Shown here: piece after piece, positions 43,545 to 51,852 of the stretch
How the letters are laid out: each line of letters begins with the position of its first letter
How positions within the stretch are numbered: position 1 is the stretch's first letter
DNA from: Bacillus sp. V5-8f
GTDB taxonomy: Bacteria > Bacillota > Bacilli > Bacillales > DSM-1321
Length of the DNA: 64,000 nt
Direction: 5' to 3'
Assembly: GCF_002863565.1 (NCBI RefSeq)
Contig: NZ_PGUW01000022.1
Span: 1 to 64,000, forward strand
Position numbers and translations under genes: made by a program
The notes under the pieces: model-generated
Database searches by the model: none
What the model was told of the DNA's origin: nothing
Seen by the model: only the letters and a program-made list of their open reading frames with translations

Positions 43545-45937
43545 TATATTTCCCCTCTTTCTAACTTCTCTGCCGCTCTTTTTATATCTTCCTCCGAAAT
43601 GCAATTGATATCGTCACGTAAATCTTCTGGCCCGTTTTCCGCCATCAATCTCATCGCCTGGACCTGTATCGCTTCATCAACAAGATTTGTCGCATAGCGG
43701 CCATTGCCTTCAATTTCATTAGCTTCAAGGTACTTTTCCATATAAGCAAAGGCTTTTTCAGCGATCGTATAATGGTAGCCGGACGCGTAAGCCTGAATAA
43801 TTTCCAGGATCTCCGCATTTGTATAATCTTGAAAATGGAAGAATTTCTTAAACCTTGAACGCAGTCCGGGATTGCTTTCTAAAAGCAAGGCCATTTCGTG
43901 CGGATAGCCAGCCAAAACGACAACCAAGTTTTCATTATGCTTTGTCATTTCATCAACAAGGGTGTCCACCGCTTCTTTTCCGAAATCCCCAGAGGATTGG
44001 CTTGATAATGAATAGGCTTCATCAATAAAAAGCACGCCCCCGAGTGCCTCGCGGATTTTTTTCTTCGTTTTGATCGCAGTTTGCCCTACATATCCTGCTA
44101 CAAGGTCTGCACGGCTTGCTACAATAAGGTGCCCCCGCTTTAATAATCCGGTTTCCTTTAGCATTTCCGAGTAAATCTTTGCAACCGTTGTTTTACCGGT
44201 TCCTGGATTTCCGGTAAACACCGAGTGAAGTTGGATGGGTACGACTGGCAGCCCCTTTCCCCTTCGAATTTGCTGCATTTTCACAAAGGATATGAAGCCC
44301 TTGACTTCTTCTTTGACATGCCTAAGACCTATTAGCTTCTGTAATTTCTTCTCAGGCGGTACTTCCGGAGGGATTTCATTTTCCAGAAAGTCCTCTTTAT
44401 TTAGCAGGGTAAAATCAAGGATATTTTCTCCATCAGCATATTCCTTCGCGCCTTTTTTAAAAATGGCATCCAATACAATCGAGCGGACAGTGCGCGCGTT
44501 GCCAAAGGTATCATCAACCTGTTCTTTTTCAATCCTGGCTTCTAGCACCTTCTTAGCCTCATCCGAGAGAATATAATCATTTTCGGCAGCAGTATGCTCA
44601 GCTATCAACAAAAGTTCGTCTGTTAAATAATCCGCTAGGAAAATATGGTTCGCATTTGGAAATCTGCTTCGAAGGCCGGGGTTTGCATCCAAAAACCGCC
44701 GCATTTCTTCCGGATATCCAGCTAAAATGACAGCAAATTTCCCTGCATACTTTTGGTTTGTCATTAATGAAACCAGTGTGTCGATCGCGGTTTGTCCATA
44801 ATCATTGTCTGTTTGCCCTTCCCGCTTCAGGCTGTATGCTTCATCAATAAACAAAACCCCGCCTAAAGCACGCTCGACTATGTTTCGAACGTTTTCTTCA
44901 GTCTGCCCAATGTATGCACCGACAAGCTGGGATCGGTCTACCTCCAGCACTTCCTGCCTTGGCAGAACGCCGAGTTCATGATAAATCTTCGCTAAAAGCC
45001 GCGCAAGCGTGGTTTTTCCTGTTCCCGGATTCCCGGTTAGGACCATATTGAGGCTTTGTTCGTCTCTCGATTGCAATCCGAGTTCCTTCCGTCTATTCTG
45101 GTACTTCAAAAAACGGTAAAAATCATCAATACGAGTTTTCACTTCTTCCATCCCGACCATTGCATGGAGTTCAGCAAGGGGACTTTCCTTTTGGTCAACA
45201 CCTTGATCATGATCAGTAAATAGCGAATACCATTCTTTCTTTAATTGTTCGATATGCTCGAGATGGCTGCGCATATCCCGGGAATGGGTGGAAGTGTGGA
45301 ATACCCCTGAAATGGACTCCTCGTATTCCCGTGATGCTTTCAATAAGCCAATTAGTTCCTCCAAGATCTCTGAAATACAATTGATGGCTTTCTCATACTT
45401 CAAAATCTGTCCGGCATCCAGATAGCCTGATGAAGCAAACTTGGAGTCCTTCAATTCTGCTAGGCGATCCTCCAGAATTTCGATATGTTCTTCACTCATG
45501 CTGATATATTGTTCAGCTATTCTTTTTTTTGCAGTCCTGTTATCCGTTTCTCGAATATGAGGGAAGGATAATTGGTCCAGTAAAGTGCTATTGCCATTCC
45601 ATTTGGAAGCTGCCATTAGACTATTTGCCCGATTGTTTGCAGGGTTTGTTTTTATTGATTCCTTAAGCCAAGTTTCATATAAAGAATCTTCTCCTGCCGT
45701 GACCTTTCTTGAGGTGGCAAGTATACTGTATAACTCACTGGTTAAACTCAGTTTATCTTCACTAGAATCTGGCAAATTCCCAACAAGAGATAAGACCTGT
45801 AAAACGTTATTTATATTATCTATGTAACCTTTTAATTCAAGTTCATCAGATAAATTCTCTATTCTTTCTTTTATTGAAAAATTCACGTTGTTTATTGAAT
45901 TCATTAACCCAGTCATCATCCATTCAATCTTTTTCAT
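43544..45937 (-). CDS. double-AAA ATPase of CbxX/CfqX (SpoVK-like) type
   Basis: About 797 residues. Residues about 1-240 are helical and uncharacterised. Two AAA domains follow. The first has Walker A TGNPGTGKTTLARLLAK near 300 and Walker B GGVLFIDEAYSL; the second has TGNPGTGKTTVAKIYSE near 575 and a second GGVLFIDEAYSL. Both retain arginine-finger regions (NPGLRSRF). B. subtilis SpoVK has one domain of this type. It is probably a hexameric remodelling ATPase; a sporulation role is possible. No strong ribosome site precedes the start. It ends in TAGTG shared with yneP. Confidence 0.85.
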   Translation of the reverse strand: MKKIEWMMTGLMNSINNVNFSIKERIENLSDELELKGYIDNINNVLQVLSLVGNLPDSSEDKLSLTSELYSILATSRKVTAGEDSLYETWLKESIKTNPANNRANSLMAASKWNGNSTLLDQLSFPHIRETDNRTAKKRIAEQYISMSEEHIEILEDRLAELKDSKFASSGYLDAGQILKYEKAINCISEILEELIGLLKASREYEESISGVFHTSTHSRDMRSHLEHIEQLKKEWYSLFTDHDQGVDQKESPLAELHAMVGMEEVKTRIDDFYRFLKYQNRRKELGLQSRDEQSLNMVLTGNPGTGKTTLARLLAKIYHELGVLPRQEVLEVDRSQLVGAYIGQTEENVRNIVERALGGVLFIDEAYSLKREGQTDNDYGQTAIDTLVSLMTNQKYAGKFAVILAGYPEEMRRFLDANPGLRSRFPNANHIFLADYLTDELLLIAEHTAAENDYILSDEAKKVLEARIEKEQVDDTFGNARTVRSIVLDAIFKKGAKEYADGENILDFTLLNKEDFLENEIPPEVPPEKKLQKLIGLRHVKEEVKGFISFVKMQQIRRGKGLPVVPIQLHSVFTGNPGTGKTTVAKIYSEMLKETGLLKRGHLIVASRADLVAGYVGQTAIKTKKKIREALGGVLFIDEAYSLSSQSSGDFGKEAVDTLVDEMTKHNENLVVVLAGYPHEMALLLESNPGLRSRFKKFFHFQDYTNAEILEIIQAYASGYHYTIAEKAFAYMEKYLEANEIEGNGRYATNLVDEAIQVQAMRLMAENGPEDLRDDINCISEEDIKRAAEKLERGEI

Positions 45938-46007
45938 CACTATTTTATCATAAATTCGATATATATCATGTCAAAGTGATTTACTTATGACCAAACAGGT
46001 AGAATAC

Positions 46008-46046
46008 AAAAGAAGAGGAAGAACAATCATTGTTCCCCCTCTTCAT
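46008..46046 (-). terminator. terminator of the SASP cluster (after tlp)
   Basis: GAAGAGG..GAACAAT pairs with ATTGTTC..CCTCTTC with minor mismatches, giving a long stem, and TTTTG follows on the minus strand, about 25 bp past the tlp stop. Confidence 0.82.
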
Positions 46047-46069
46047 TTTGTAGCTCAAATTACTATGTG

Positions 46070-46309
46070 TTATCTTCCCTCAAATCCATTTCTTCTCGCA
46101 GCTGCTTCGTCCTGTATTTCATTACGGAAGGCTTCGATGCTCTCTTCCCTCCGATGATTTTTTTCCTTGATCTGCTGGCGCTGTTCCCCGGTTGCAAATT
46201 CAAGCGAATCATTTGCTTGCTCAATATTTTCGATGGTATTTTGAACCATCTCCTGCAATTTTTCAACATTATCGTACCGGTTATCAGGGTTTGGTGTAAA
46301 CTTGTCCAT
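46070..46309 (-). CDS. tlp: small acid-soluble spore protein Tlp
   Basis: A 79-residue hydrophilic protein beginning MDKFTPNPDNRYDNVEKLQ, followed by a long amphipathic helix and EDAARRNG-like C terminus. This matches Tlp, a thioredoxin-like-named minor SASP found in forespores. The start at 46309 is 6 nt from AAGGAGG; two ATGs upstream overlap or precede that site. It lies next to sspN on the same strand, as in Bacillus. Confidence 0.9.
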   Translation of the reverse strand: MDKFTPNPDNRYDNVEKLQEMVQNTIENIEQANDSLEFATGEQRQQIKEKNHRREESIEAFRNEIQDEAAARRNGFEGR

Positions 46310-46407
46310 AGCCATCCTCCTTAGTTCATAATTTCTTGTATGCACTAATCAAAAAAGGAACGAATAATTAGTTAACATAATAAAATTATGTTAAAAACTA
46401 ATTTTGT

Positions 46408-46551
46408 TTATTCACCTTTTGTTTGAATGACCTGGGCATGATGCCCTGATGTATCCTGCATCTTTTTTCCGTTGTTGCCGGAGAATCCTCGTGGCTGTGT
46501 CCCTAAATGGCTTGGAACAAAATGTTTAGAGTCTCTTTTTGGATTTCCCAT
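46408..46551 (-). CDS. sspN: small acid-soluble spore protein N
   Basis: A 47-residue protein: MGNPKRDSKHFVPSHLGTQP, then GNNGKKMQDTSGHHAQVIQTKGE. It is SspN by length and sequence pattern. Expressed in the forespore in B. subtilis. GGAGGGG precedes ATG. Confidence 0.92.
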   Translation of the reverse strand: MGNPKRDSKHFVPSHLGTQPRGFSGNNGKKMQDTSGHHAQVIQTKGE

Positions 46552-46619
46552 GATTTATCCCCTCCTGCTTATAATCTTTACAAGAGGAGAGGAAACATGA
46601 ATGCCACATTTTGAAAGGA

Positions 46620-46748
46620 TTAATCCGCCTTTTTTAAATGCCTGTTTTCAAGCCGTTCTTCTAGCTTCTCCATTAATTTCATATCCTTTAGGAGCTCCTG
46701 CTTGTTTTCGTTTACTAAATCCTCAAAAGAACGCTTTTTTCTCTTCAT
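46620..46748 (-). CDS. FbpB-family small basic protein
   Basis: A 42-residue, Lys-rich protein, MKRKKRSFEDLVNENKQELL, then KLMEKLEERLENRHLKKAD. It matches FbpB-like small proteins, which in B. subtilis are Fur-regulated and assist the FsrA small RNA. AAAAGGTG precedes the ATG. The leader has an AT-rich TGAT..AATCA segment that is only a weak Fur-box match. Confidence 0.75.
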   Translation of the reverse strand: MKRKKRSFEDLVNENKQELLKDMKLMEKLEERLENRHLKKAD

Positions 46749-46835
46749 TTTTTCACCTTTTCCATATTGATTATAAAAACATCATTTCCAAATTGACTTA
46801 AAATTATGACATTGTATGGCGATTTTTTTCGAAAC

Positions 46836-46861
46836 AAAAAAACGGCCCATGGGGGGCCGTT
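46836..46861 (-). terminator. terminator of yneN
   Basis: AACGGCCC and GGGCCGTT pair around ATGGGG-type loop; on the minus strand TTTTTTT follows immediately. It overlaps the last codon of yneN. Confidence 0.9.
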
Positions 46862-47390
46862 ACTCTACTTTATCCATTGTGAGTTCCATTTGTTTTAAAC
46901 TCAAAGCACCTATAAACTTATCGGCAATTACCCCATTGGTGTCAATAAAATACGATGTTGGGATGCTTAATACCTGATACAGTTCGTTCACCGGATCTTT
47001 AGATTGTTGACTGTCCAACAGGATCGGGAAAGTAACACCCATCTCTTTTGCAAATGCTTTTACATCATTTTCCGGATCTATATTCACTGCTAGTATAATT
47101 ATGTCACTGCCTGCTTTTTTCTGAAACTCCTCCATTGCCGGCATTTCTTCCTTGCAAGGAGGGCACCAGGTTGCCCAAAAATTTAAAAGAACCTTCTTTC
47201 CCTTATAGTCGGAAAGCTTCGCTTGTTTTCCATCAAGTGTCTGCAATTCAAAGTCCGGGGCTTTCACTCCGGTTCTTAGCCCGCCAAGATTGTCATTACT
47301 GGCTTTTTTATCCTTATGGTCCATCGCTTGGACGACCGCAACACTCAATAAAATGATAAGAGCCGCTGCTGAAACAATCTTTTTAACCAT
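46860..47390 (-). CDS. yneN: thiol-disulfide oxidoreductase, ResA-like (YneN)
   Basis: A 176-residue membrane-anchored thioredoxin. A signal anchor (IVSAAALIILLSVAVVQA) is followed by a thioredoxin domain with the active site WCPPC in LLNFWATWCPPCKEEMPAM and a cis-Pro in SIPTSYFID. It should reduce disulfides outside the membrane, for example in cytochrome c maturation or spore cortex formation. It lies next to citB as in B. subtilis. Confidence 0.92.
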   Translation of the reverse strand: MVKKIVSAAALIILLSVAVVQAMDHKDKKASNDNLGGLRTGVKAPDFELQTLDGKQAKLSDYKGKKVLLNFWATWCPPCKEEMPAMEEFQKKAGSDIIILAVNIDPENDVKAFAKEMGVTFPILLDSQQSKDPVNELYQVLSIPTSYFIDTNGVIADKFIGALSLKQMELTMDKVE

Positions 47391-47529
47391 ATACTTGTCC
47401 TCCTAACCTGATACCTACTGTGAAAAATAGCTTTGTTTACGTATGTTTATTTTTAGAATATCCCAATAAGAACATATTACAGGAATCAATACACCGTTTT
47501 CAATATAACTAAAAAACCTTTTACAAGCA

Positions 47530-47568
47530 TTAAAAAAGAGACAAACCCGTGAAGGGCCTGCCTCTTCT
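47530..47568 (-). terminator. terminator of acnA
   Basis: AGAGGCAGGCCC and GGGTTTGTCTCT pair imperfectly, and TTTTTT follows on the minus strand, just after the acnA stop at 47582. Confidence 0.7.
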
Positions 47569-47581
47569 GAAAAGTAAATTA

Positions 47582-50302
47582 TTATGCAGTTACTGTTTTA
47601 AGCTTGTCACGTAATACCATTTGAAGGATACCACCGTGGCGGTAGTAGTCGATTTCTACTTCACTGTCAAAACGGACAAGTACTTCAAATTCCTTTTTCT
47701 CGCCATTTTCATCAGTAGCAGTTACCTTTACGATGTCACGTGGTTTTACGTTTTCGTCAATCTGTACATCAATAGCTTCTTTACCTGTTAATCCAAGTAC
47801 TTCCGCATTTTCTCCCTGCTTGAATTGTAGTGGAAGAACACCCATCAGCACAAGGTTAGAACGGTGGATACGCTCAAAGCTTTCTGCAATGACTGTCTTG
47901 ATTCCAAGAAGGTTCGTACCTTTCGCAGCCCAGTCACGGGAGCTACCCATACCATAGTCTTTTCCGGCAAGAACAGCAAGTCCAGTACCGTCAGCTTTAT
48001 ACTTCATGCATGCATCATAGATTGCCATGACGTCGCCTGTTGGCCAGTAAGTAGTGAAGCCGCCTTCTGTGCCAGGTGCGACTTGGTTACGGATACGGAT
48101 GTTTGCAAATGTTCCGCGCATCATGACTTCATGGTTACCACGGCGGGAGCCATAAGAGTTGAAATCGCGAGGCTCTACGCCATTTTCACGAAGATATCTG
48201 CCAGCTGGAGTTTCCTTGCCGATCGCACCCGCAGGAGAAATATGGTCTGTTGTTACAGAATCGCCAAATTTACCTACTACGCGAAGTCCACTAAGAGCAG
48301 TTACCTCGCCAGGTTCTGGTGACAATCCTTCAAAGAATGGAGGGTTTTGAATATAAGTTGATTGGTCATCAAACTGATATAACGCCTCATTGCTTGTTTG
48401 GATTTCGTTCCAGCGCTGGTTACTGTTGAATACTGTGTCATATTCTTTACGGAACAATTCTGGTGTAACCGTTTGTTTAACCACTTCATAAACTTCTTCA
48501 TGAGTTGGCCAAATATCGTTAAAGAATACCTCGTTCCCGTCCTGGTCCTTGCCAAGCGGATCCTTTTGAAGGTCGACATCAACAGTTCCAGCCAAAGCAT
48601 AAGCAACTACCAATGGCGGTGATGCAAGATAGTTAGCTTTCACCAACGGATGGATGCGTCCTTCAAAGTTGCGGTTACCAGATAGGACAGATGTTACAAG
48701 AAGGTCCGCTTCAGCTACTGCTGCTTCGATTTCAGGCTCTAATGGACCTGAGTTACCGATACATGTTGTACAGCCGTAACCAACAAGGTTAAATCCAAGC
48801 TTATCCATGTATGGAAGCAGTCCTGAATCGCGAAGATAACCACTAACAACCTTAGAACCAGGTGCAAGTGATGTTTTTACATAGTCAGGTACAGTTAGGC
48901 CTTTTTCAACAGCTTTCTTTGCCACAAGTCCTGCTGCAAGCATTACGTATGGATTAGATGTATTTGTACAGCTTGTAATTGCCGCAATTGCGATGGCACC
49001 AGTTTTCATGTTGGTTTCACGGCCATCAGCAAACTTAACTGTTACTTCTTTATTGATTTCTTCAGGCTTCAAGCCGAATCCCTGGTTGCCCATTGGAGCA
49101 TCGATTGCTTCCGTGAATGATTTTTGCATCTGGGAAAGCGGAATCAAATCTTGCGGGCGCTTTGGTCCTGAAAGATTAGGTTCGATTTCTGATAGGTTGA
49201 TTTCCACAACACTTGTATAAGTCGGATCCTCTTTATCAGCTGTGTAGTACAAACCGTTTTCTCTGCTGTATGTTTCTACGATTTGGATTTGTTCTTCATC
49301 GCGGCCAGTCAAACGCAAGTAAGCGATTGCTTCTGAATCAACAGGGAAGAATCCGCAAGTTGCCCCGTATTCAGGTGCCATGTTTGCGATTGTTGCACGG
49401 TCAGCTAACGGTAGGTATGAAACCCCTGGACCGAAGAATTCTACGAATTTACCTACAACGCCTTTTGCTCTCAGAACTTGAGTAACTTTTAAAGCAAGGT
49501 CTGTTGCAGTTGTTCCATTAGGTAGCTTTCCAGTAAGCTTTACACCGATTACTTCCGGAACCGGGAAATAAGATGGCTGCCCCAGCATACCTGCTTCAGC
49601 TTCAATGCCGCCAACACCCCATCCAAGAACACCGATACCATTGATCATTGTAGTGTGGGAATCCGTACCGAAAACTGTATCCGGGAACACTTCATGGTCG
49701 CCGTTTGGAGTTTCCACCGCGTGCACAACGTTTGCTAGGTACTCAAGGTTTACCTGGTGGACGATACCAGTTGCAGGCGGAACCGCACGGTAGTTGTTAA
49801 ACGATTTTTGTGCCCAGCTTAAAAATTGATAACGCTCTGTATTACGCTGGAATTCAAGGTCCATGTTCACATCTAGTGAATCTGCAGTACCTGCTTTATC
49901 AACTTGAACAGAGTGGTCGATAACCAGGTCAACCGGAATGTCAGGATTGATTGCATCAGGATCCCCACCCAATGCAGCCATTGCATTGCGAAGTGAAGCT
50001 AGGTCCACTACCGCAGGAACCCCTGTGAAGTCTTGCAGGATAACGCGTGATGGCTTGAACGGCACATCGATATCCTTCTGTTCGTCTGTTCCCCATTTAG
50101 CAAGATTGTCGACATGCTCTTTTGTGATTACTCTGCCGTCGACCTGGCGGAGTACAGCCTCAAGCAAAACTTTAATGGAATATGGCAAACGAGAAACGTT
50201 TGCTACACCTGCTTTTTGCAAAGCCTCCAGACTGTAGTAGTTGTAGCGTTTTCCATTGATTTCAAAGGAAGAACGCGCTTGATAAACATCATTTTTCGTC
50301 AT
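47582..50302 (-). CDS. acnA: aconitate hydratase
   Basis: Interconverts citrate and isocitrate in the TCA cycle with a 4Fe-4S cluster. The 906-residue protein has the cluster cysteines in [11 protein letters not shown] and [10 protein letters not shown], and [16 protein letters not shown] and [10 protein letters not shown] around the substrate. It matches CitB of B. subtilis, which also acts as an RNA-binding regulator when iron is low. ATG at 50302 is preferred; TTG one codon before is possible. A CcpC-type box lies about 210 bp upstream. Confidence 0.97.
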   Translation of the reverse strand: MTKNDVYQARSSFEINGKRYNYYSLEALQKAGVANVSRLPYSIKVLLEAVLRQVDGRVITKEHVDNLAKWGTDEQKDIDVPFKPSRVILQDFTGVPAVVDLASLRNAMAALGGDPDAINPDIPVDLVIDHSVQVDKAGTADSLDVNMDLEFQRNTERYQFLSWAQKSFNNYRAVPPATGIVHQVNLEYLANVVHAVETPNGDHEVFPDTVFGTDSHTTMINGIGVLGWGVGGIEAEAGMLGQPSYFPVPEVIGVKLTGKLPNGTTATDLALKVTQVLRAKGVVGKFVEFFGPGVSYLPLADRATIANMAPEYGATCGFFPVDSEAIAYLRLTGRDEEQIQIVETYSRENGLYYTADKEDPTYTSVVEINLSEIEPNLSGPKRPQDLIPLSQMQKSFTEAIDAPMGNQGFGLKPEEINKEVTVKFADGRETNMKTGAIAIAAITSCTNTSNPYVMLAAGLVAKKAVEKGLTVPDYVKTSLAPGSKVVSGYLRDSGLLPYMDKLGFNLVGYGCTTCIGNSGPLEPEIEAAVAEADLLVTSVLSGNRNFEGRIHPLVKANYLASPPLVVAYALAGTVDVDLQKDPLGKDQDGNEVFFNDIWPTHEEVYEVVKQTVTPELFRKEYDTVFNSNQRWNEIQTSNEALYQFDDQSTYIQNPPFFEGLSPEPGEVTALSGLRVVGKFGDSVTTDHISPAGAIGKETPAGRYLRENGVEPRDFNSYGSRRGNHEVMMRGTFANIRIRNQVAPGTEGGFTTYWPTGDVMAIYDACMKYKADGTGLAVLAGKDYGMGSSRDWAAKGTNLLGIKTVIAESFERIHRSNLVLMGVLPLQFKQGENAEVLGLTGKEAIDVQIDENVKPRDIVKVTATDENGEKKEFEVLVRFDSEVEIDYYRHGGILQMVLRDKLKTVTA

Positions 50303-50305
50303 CAA

Positions 50306-50723
50306 ATCCTACCCCCTATTAAACTGTCAGAAAAATTCTGAACATAAGAAGTAAAACGTGGCAAGTGGTTTCACAAAGCCAAGTCTACTACATATAAATA
50401 AACCCTTTTTGTCGAAAAGTTTGAATTTTCTCCCATCCTAACTTTTCTCACAATTCAATATTAATATAGAAATAGCTATAAGTAAATAACAAGAAAGTTA
50501 TTATATTTTATAAGTTTTTCTTATGTAATTTTCTCGTTAGCTATTACTCTACAAGAAAAATATACATTTTATCGGAAACGTTTACAACTAAAAACCATTG
50601 GATTATTACCAATTGTTATTGTAAAAAAGTTAATCTGCTTTCTGGGCAGCAGAAAATTAATGTTTCAATATAACTGCATAATTCGCTGCTGCTGTTCACA
50701 ATCTAAATATGGAGGTGTTGGGT
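50306..50723. other. divergent regulatory region between acnA and sspO
   Basis: About 420 bp of AT-rich DNA with no gene. It contains a CcpC-type dyad at 50510-50524, a related ATAA..TTAT repeat just to its left, and must contain a forespore promoter for sspO on the plus strand. Confidence 0.6.
50510..50524. promoter_or_regulatory. CcpC-type box upstream of acnA
   Basis: ATAA-GTTTTTC-TTAT fits the ATAA-N7-TTAT dyad reported for the citrate-responsive LysR regulator CcpC of B. subtilis, which controls citB. A second, N8-spaced ATAA..TTAT lies at about 50486-50501. The regulator itself is not in the window. Confidence 0.5.
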
Positions 50724-50861
50724 ATGGCAAACGGAAACCGAAAGGCTAACTATGTCATTCCGGGGATGAACGCTGCAAAAGCACAGGGTAAAGGCGCCGG
50801 GTACAACGAAGAGTTCTCCAATGAGCCACTAACTGAGGAACAAAGGCAGAATAACAAATAG
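50724..50861 (+). CDS. sspO: small acid-soluble spore protein O
   Basis: A 45-residue protein: [20 protein letters not shown], then [20 protein letters not shown]. It is SspO (also called CotK). GGAGG precedes ATG by 9-10 nt. It is divergent from acnA, as in B. subtilis. Confidence 0.93.
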   Translation: MANGNRKANYVIPGMNAAKAQGKGAGYNEEFSNEPLTEEQRQNNK

Positions 50862-50919
50862 CGCAAAAAGAATCAGTAATCCACATATTTTTCGTTAATA
50901 CATACAAAAAAATACAATT

Positions 50920-50977
50920 CCGGCCTTTTAAGGACTCCCTCATCGGTAATTCCGGTCCTGAAAAGGCCGGTTTTTTT
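50920..50977 (+). terminator. terminator after sspO
   Basis: CCGGCCTTTT..GGAC and GTCC..AAAAGGCCGG form a long stem around a 20-nt loop, followed by TTTTTTT. Confidence 0.88.
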
Positions 50978-51044
50978 CTTCCTCGGGTTCAAATATTTGG
51001 TTATAATCTATTAAAATGAATCATTAGGCGGGATACTATGAATG

Positions 51045-51182
51045 TTAGCGGTGTTTCACATGCTCTAACCGGCTCGCATAATCTACATCGTCATGAATAA
51101 GGAGTAAAAAATCGGCCATGGCTTGATTTACACTACCCTGTGCAGCCTGAAATGCCTGTTGTTTATTTTTGGGGTACGGCAT
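51045..51182 (-). CDS. small hypothetical protein (45 residues)
   Basis: Frame MPYPKNKQQAFQAAQGSVNQ, then AMADFLLLIHDDVDYASRLE to HVKHR. It is preceded by GGGAG and GAGAGG sequence that is part of a tandem duplication. The product is short, Gln/Ala-rich and then acidic, in the manner of SASP-like small proteins, but no family is recognised. It is convergent with sspO and divergent from sspP. Confidence 0.6.
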   Translation of the reverse strand: MPYPKNKQQAFQAAQGSVNQAMADFLLLIHDDVDYASRLEHVKHR

Positions 51183-51264
51183 GGCCTCTCAGCTCCCTTT
51201 CATGTTGTGCAAGATTTTTAGGGGATGCCAGGATCCCTCAGCTCCCCTGTTCGTGTTGTACAAG
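51171..51264. repeat. imperfect tandem duplication of about 45 bp
   Basis: Copies at 51171-51213 and 51221-51264 share CTCAGCTCCC..GTTGT.CAAG and similar flanks (GGGGTACGGCATGG versus GGGGATGCCAGG). Spacing is about 50 bp. The left copy contains the start and ribosome site of the 45-residue gene. Confidence 0.6.
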
Positions 51265-51299
51265 CGTAGAGTCTGCATTTCCGGCTTCATTATGCAAAT

Positions 51300-51416
51300 G
51301 AAAGCTTGAAAGAGAGTGAATAGATAACAAACAACGATGGCACCTTACTAATGTAAGCCCTTTAAACATCTAGGGACTTGCTCAGTGTCTATTGTTCATA
51401 CGGAATTCAAGCTTTC
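51300..51416. ncRNA. multi-stem structured element upstream of sspP
   Basis: A closing 11-bp stem (GAAAGCTTGAA at 51300 and TTCAAGCTTTC at 51406) surrounds a second nested pairing (TGAATAGA with TCTATT..TCA). Two adjacent hairpins follow: CTTAC-TAAT-GTAAG (51344-51357) and CCCT..AGGG (51358-51375). The arrangement looks like an RNA with a multi-branch junction, but a small inverted-repeat insertion is possible. A further hairpin (51437-51464) lies between it and sspP. Confidence 0.45.
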
Positions 51417-51491
51417 TGGATTTGCTGCTTTTTTTCTTCTCAGGTAAAAGCACCTGCGTGAGAACAAGGACGTTAATCAGGAGGTATCTGT

Positions 51492-51635
51492 ATGCATAAA
51501 TACGGTACGAAAGCCATGCGCTACAACGCGGCCAGAGGACGGCATTTCAGCCAGCCAGAACCACTCTCCGGCTCAAAAAAAGTGAAAAACCGTAATCACA
51601 GCCGTCAAAAGCACAACAGCCACCATGATATGTAA
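51492..51635 (+). CDS. sspP: small acid-soluble spore protein P
   Basis: A 47-residue protein: [20 protein letters not shown], then [20 protein letters not shown], ending in HNSHHDM. The [20 protein letters not shown] core identifies SspP (CotL). AGGAGG precedes the ATG. An unusually long structured leader lies upstream. Confidence 0.93.
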   Translation: MHKYGTKAMRYNAARGRHFSQPEPLSGSKKVKNRNHSRQKHNSHHDM

Positions 51636-51636
51636 A

Positions 51637-51677
51637 ACAAAAGCAGGAGTCCTATAATAGGATTTCCTGCTTTGTTT
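51637..51677 (+). terminator. terminator of sspP
   Basis: AAAGCAGGA..TCCTAT and ATAGGA..TCCTGCTTT pair, with A and T runs on both sides. Confidence 0.88.
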
Positions 51678-51852
51678 ACACAATTATATGCTTGTAACTT
51701 TAGTTTGCATTGAAAACCCATGTTGGAACATTTAATCCGCAAATTTAGGCCAAGGATAAAGTTAGATTTCTGTCAAGGCAGGACCATTTTAGTTTGCCGA
51801 AAAACATAGGGCCTCTGTTTTCCTAATTATCATCCAAAAGTATGTTTTGCTT

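Noticed and set aside
46740..46810. Fur box before the FbpB-like gene
   Set aside because: The TGAT..AATCA sequence matches only part of the 7-1-7 consensus; too weak to call.
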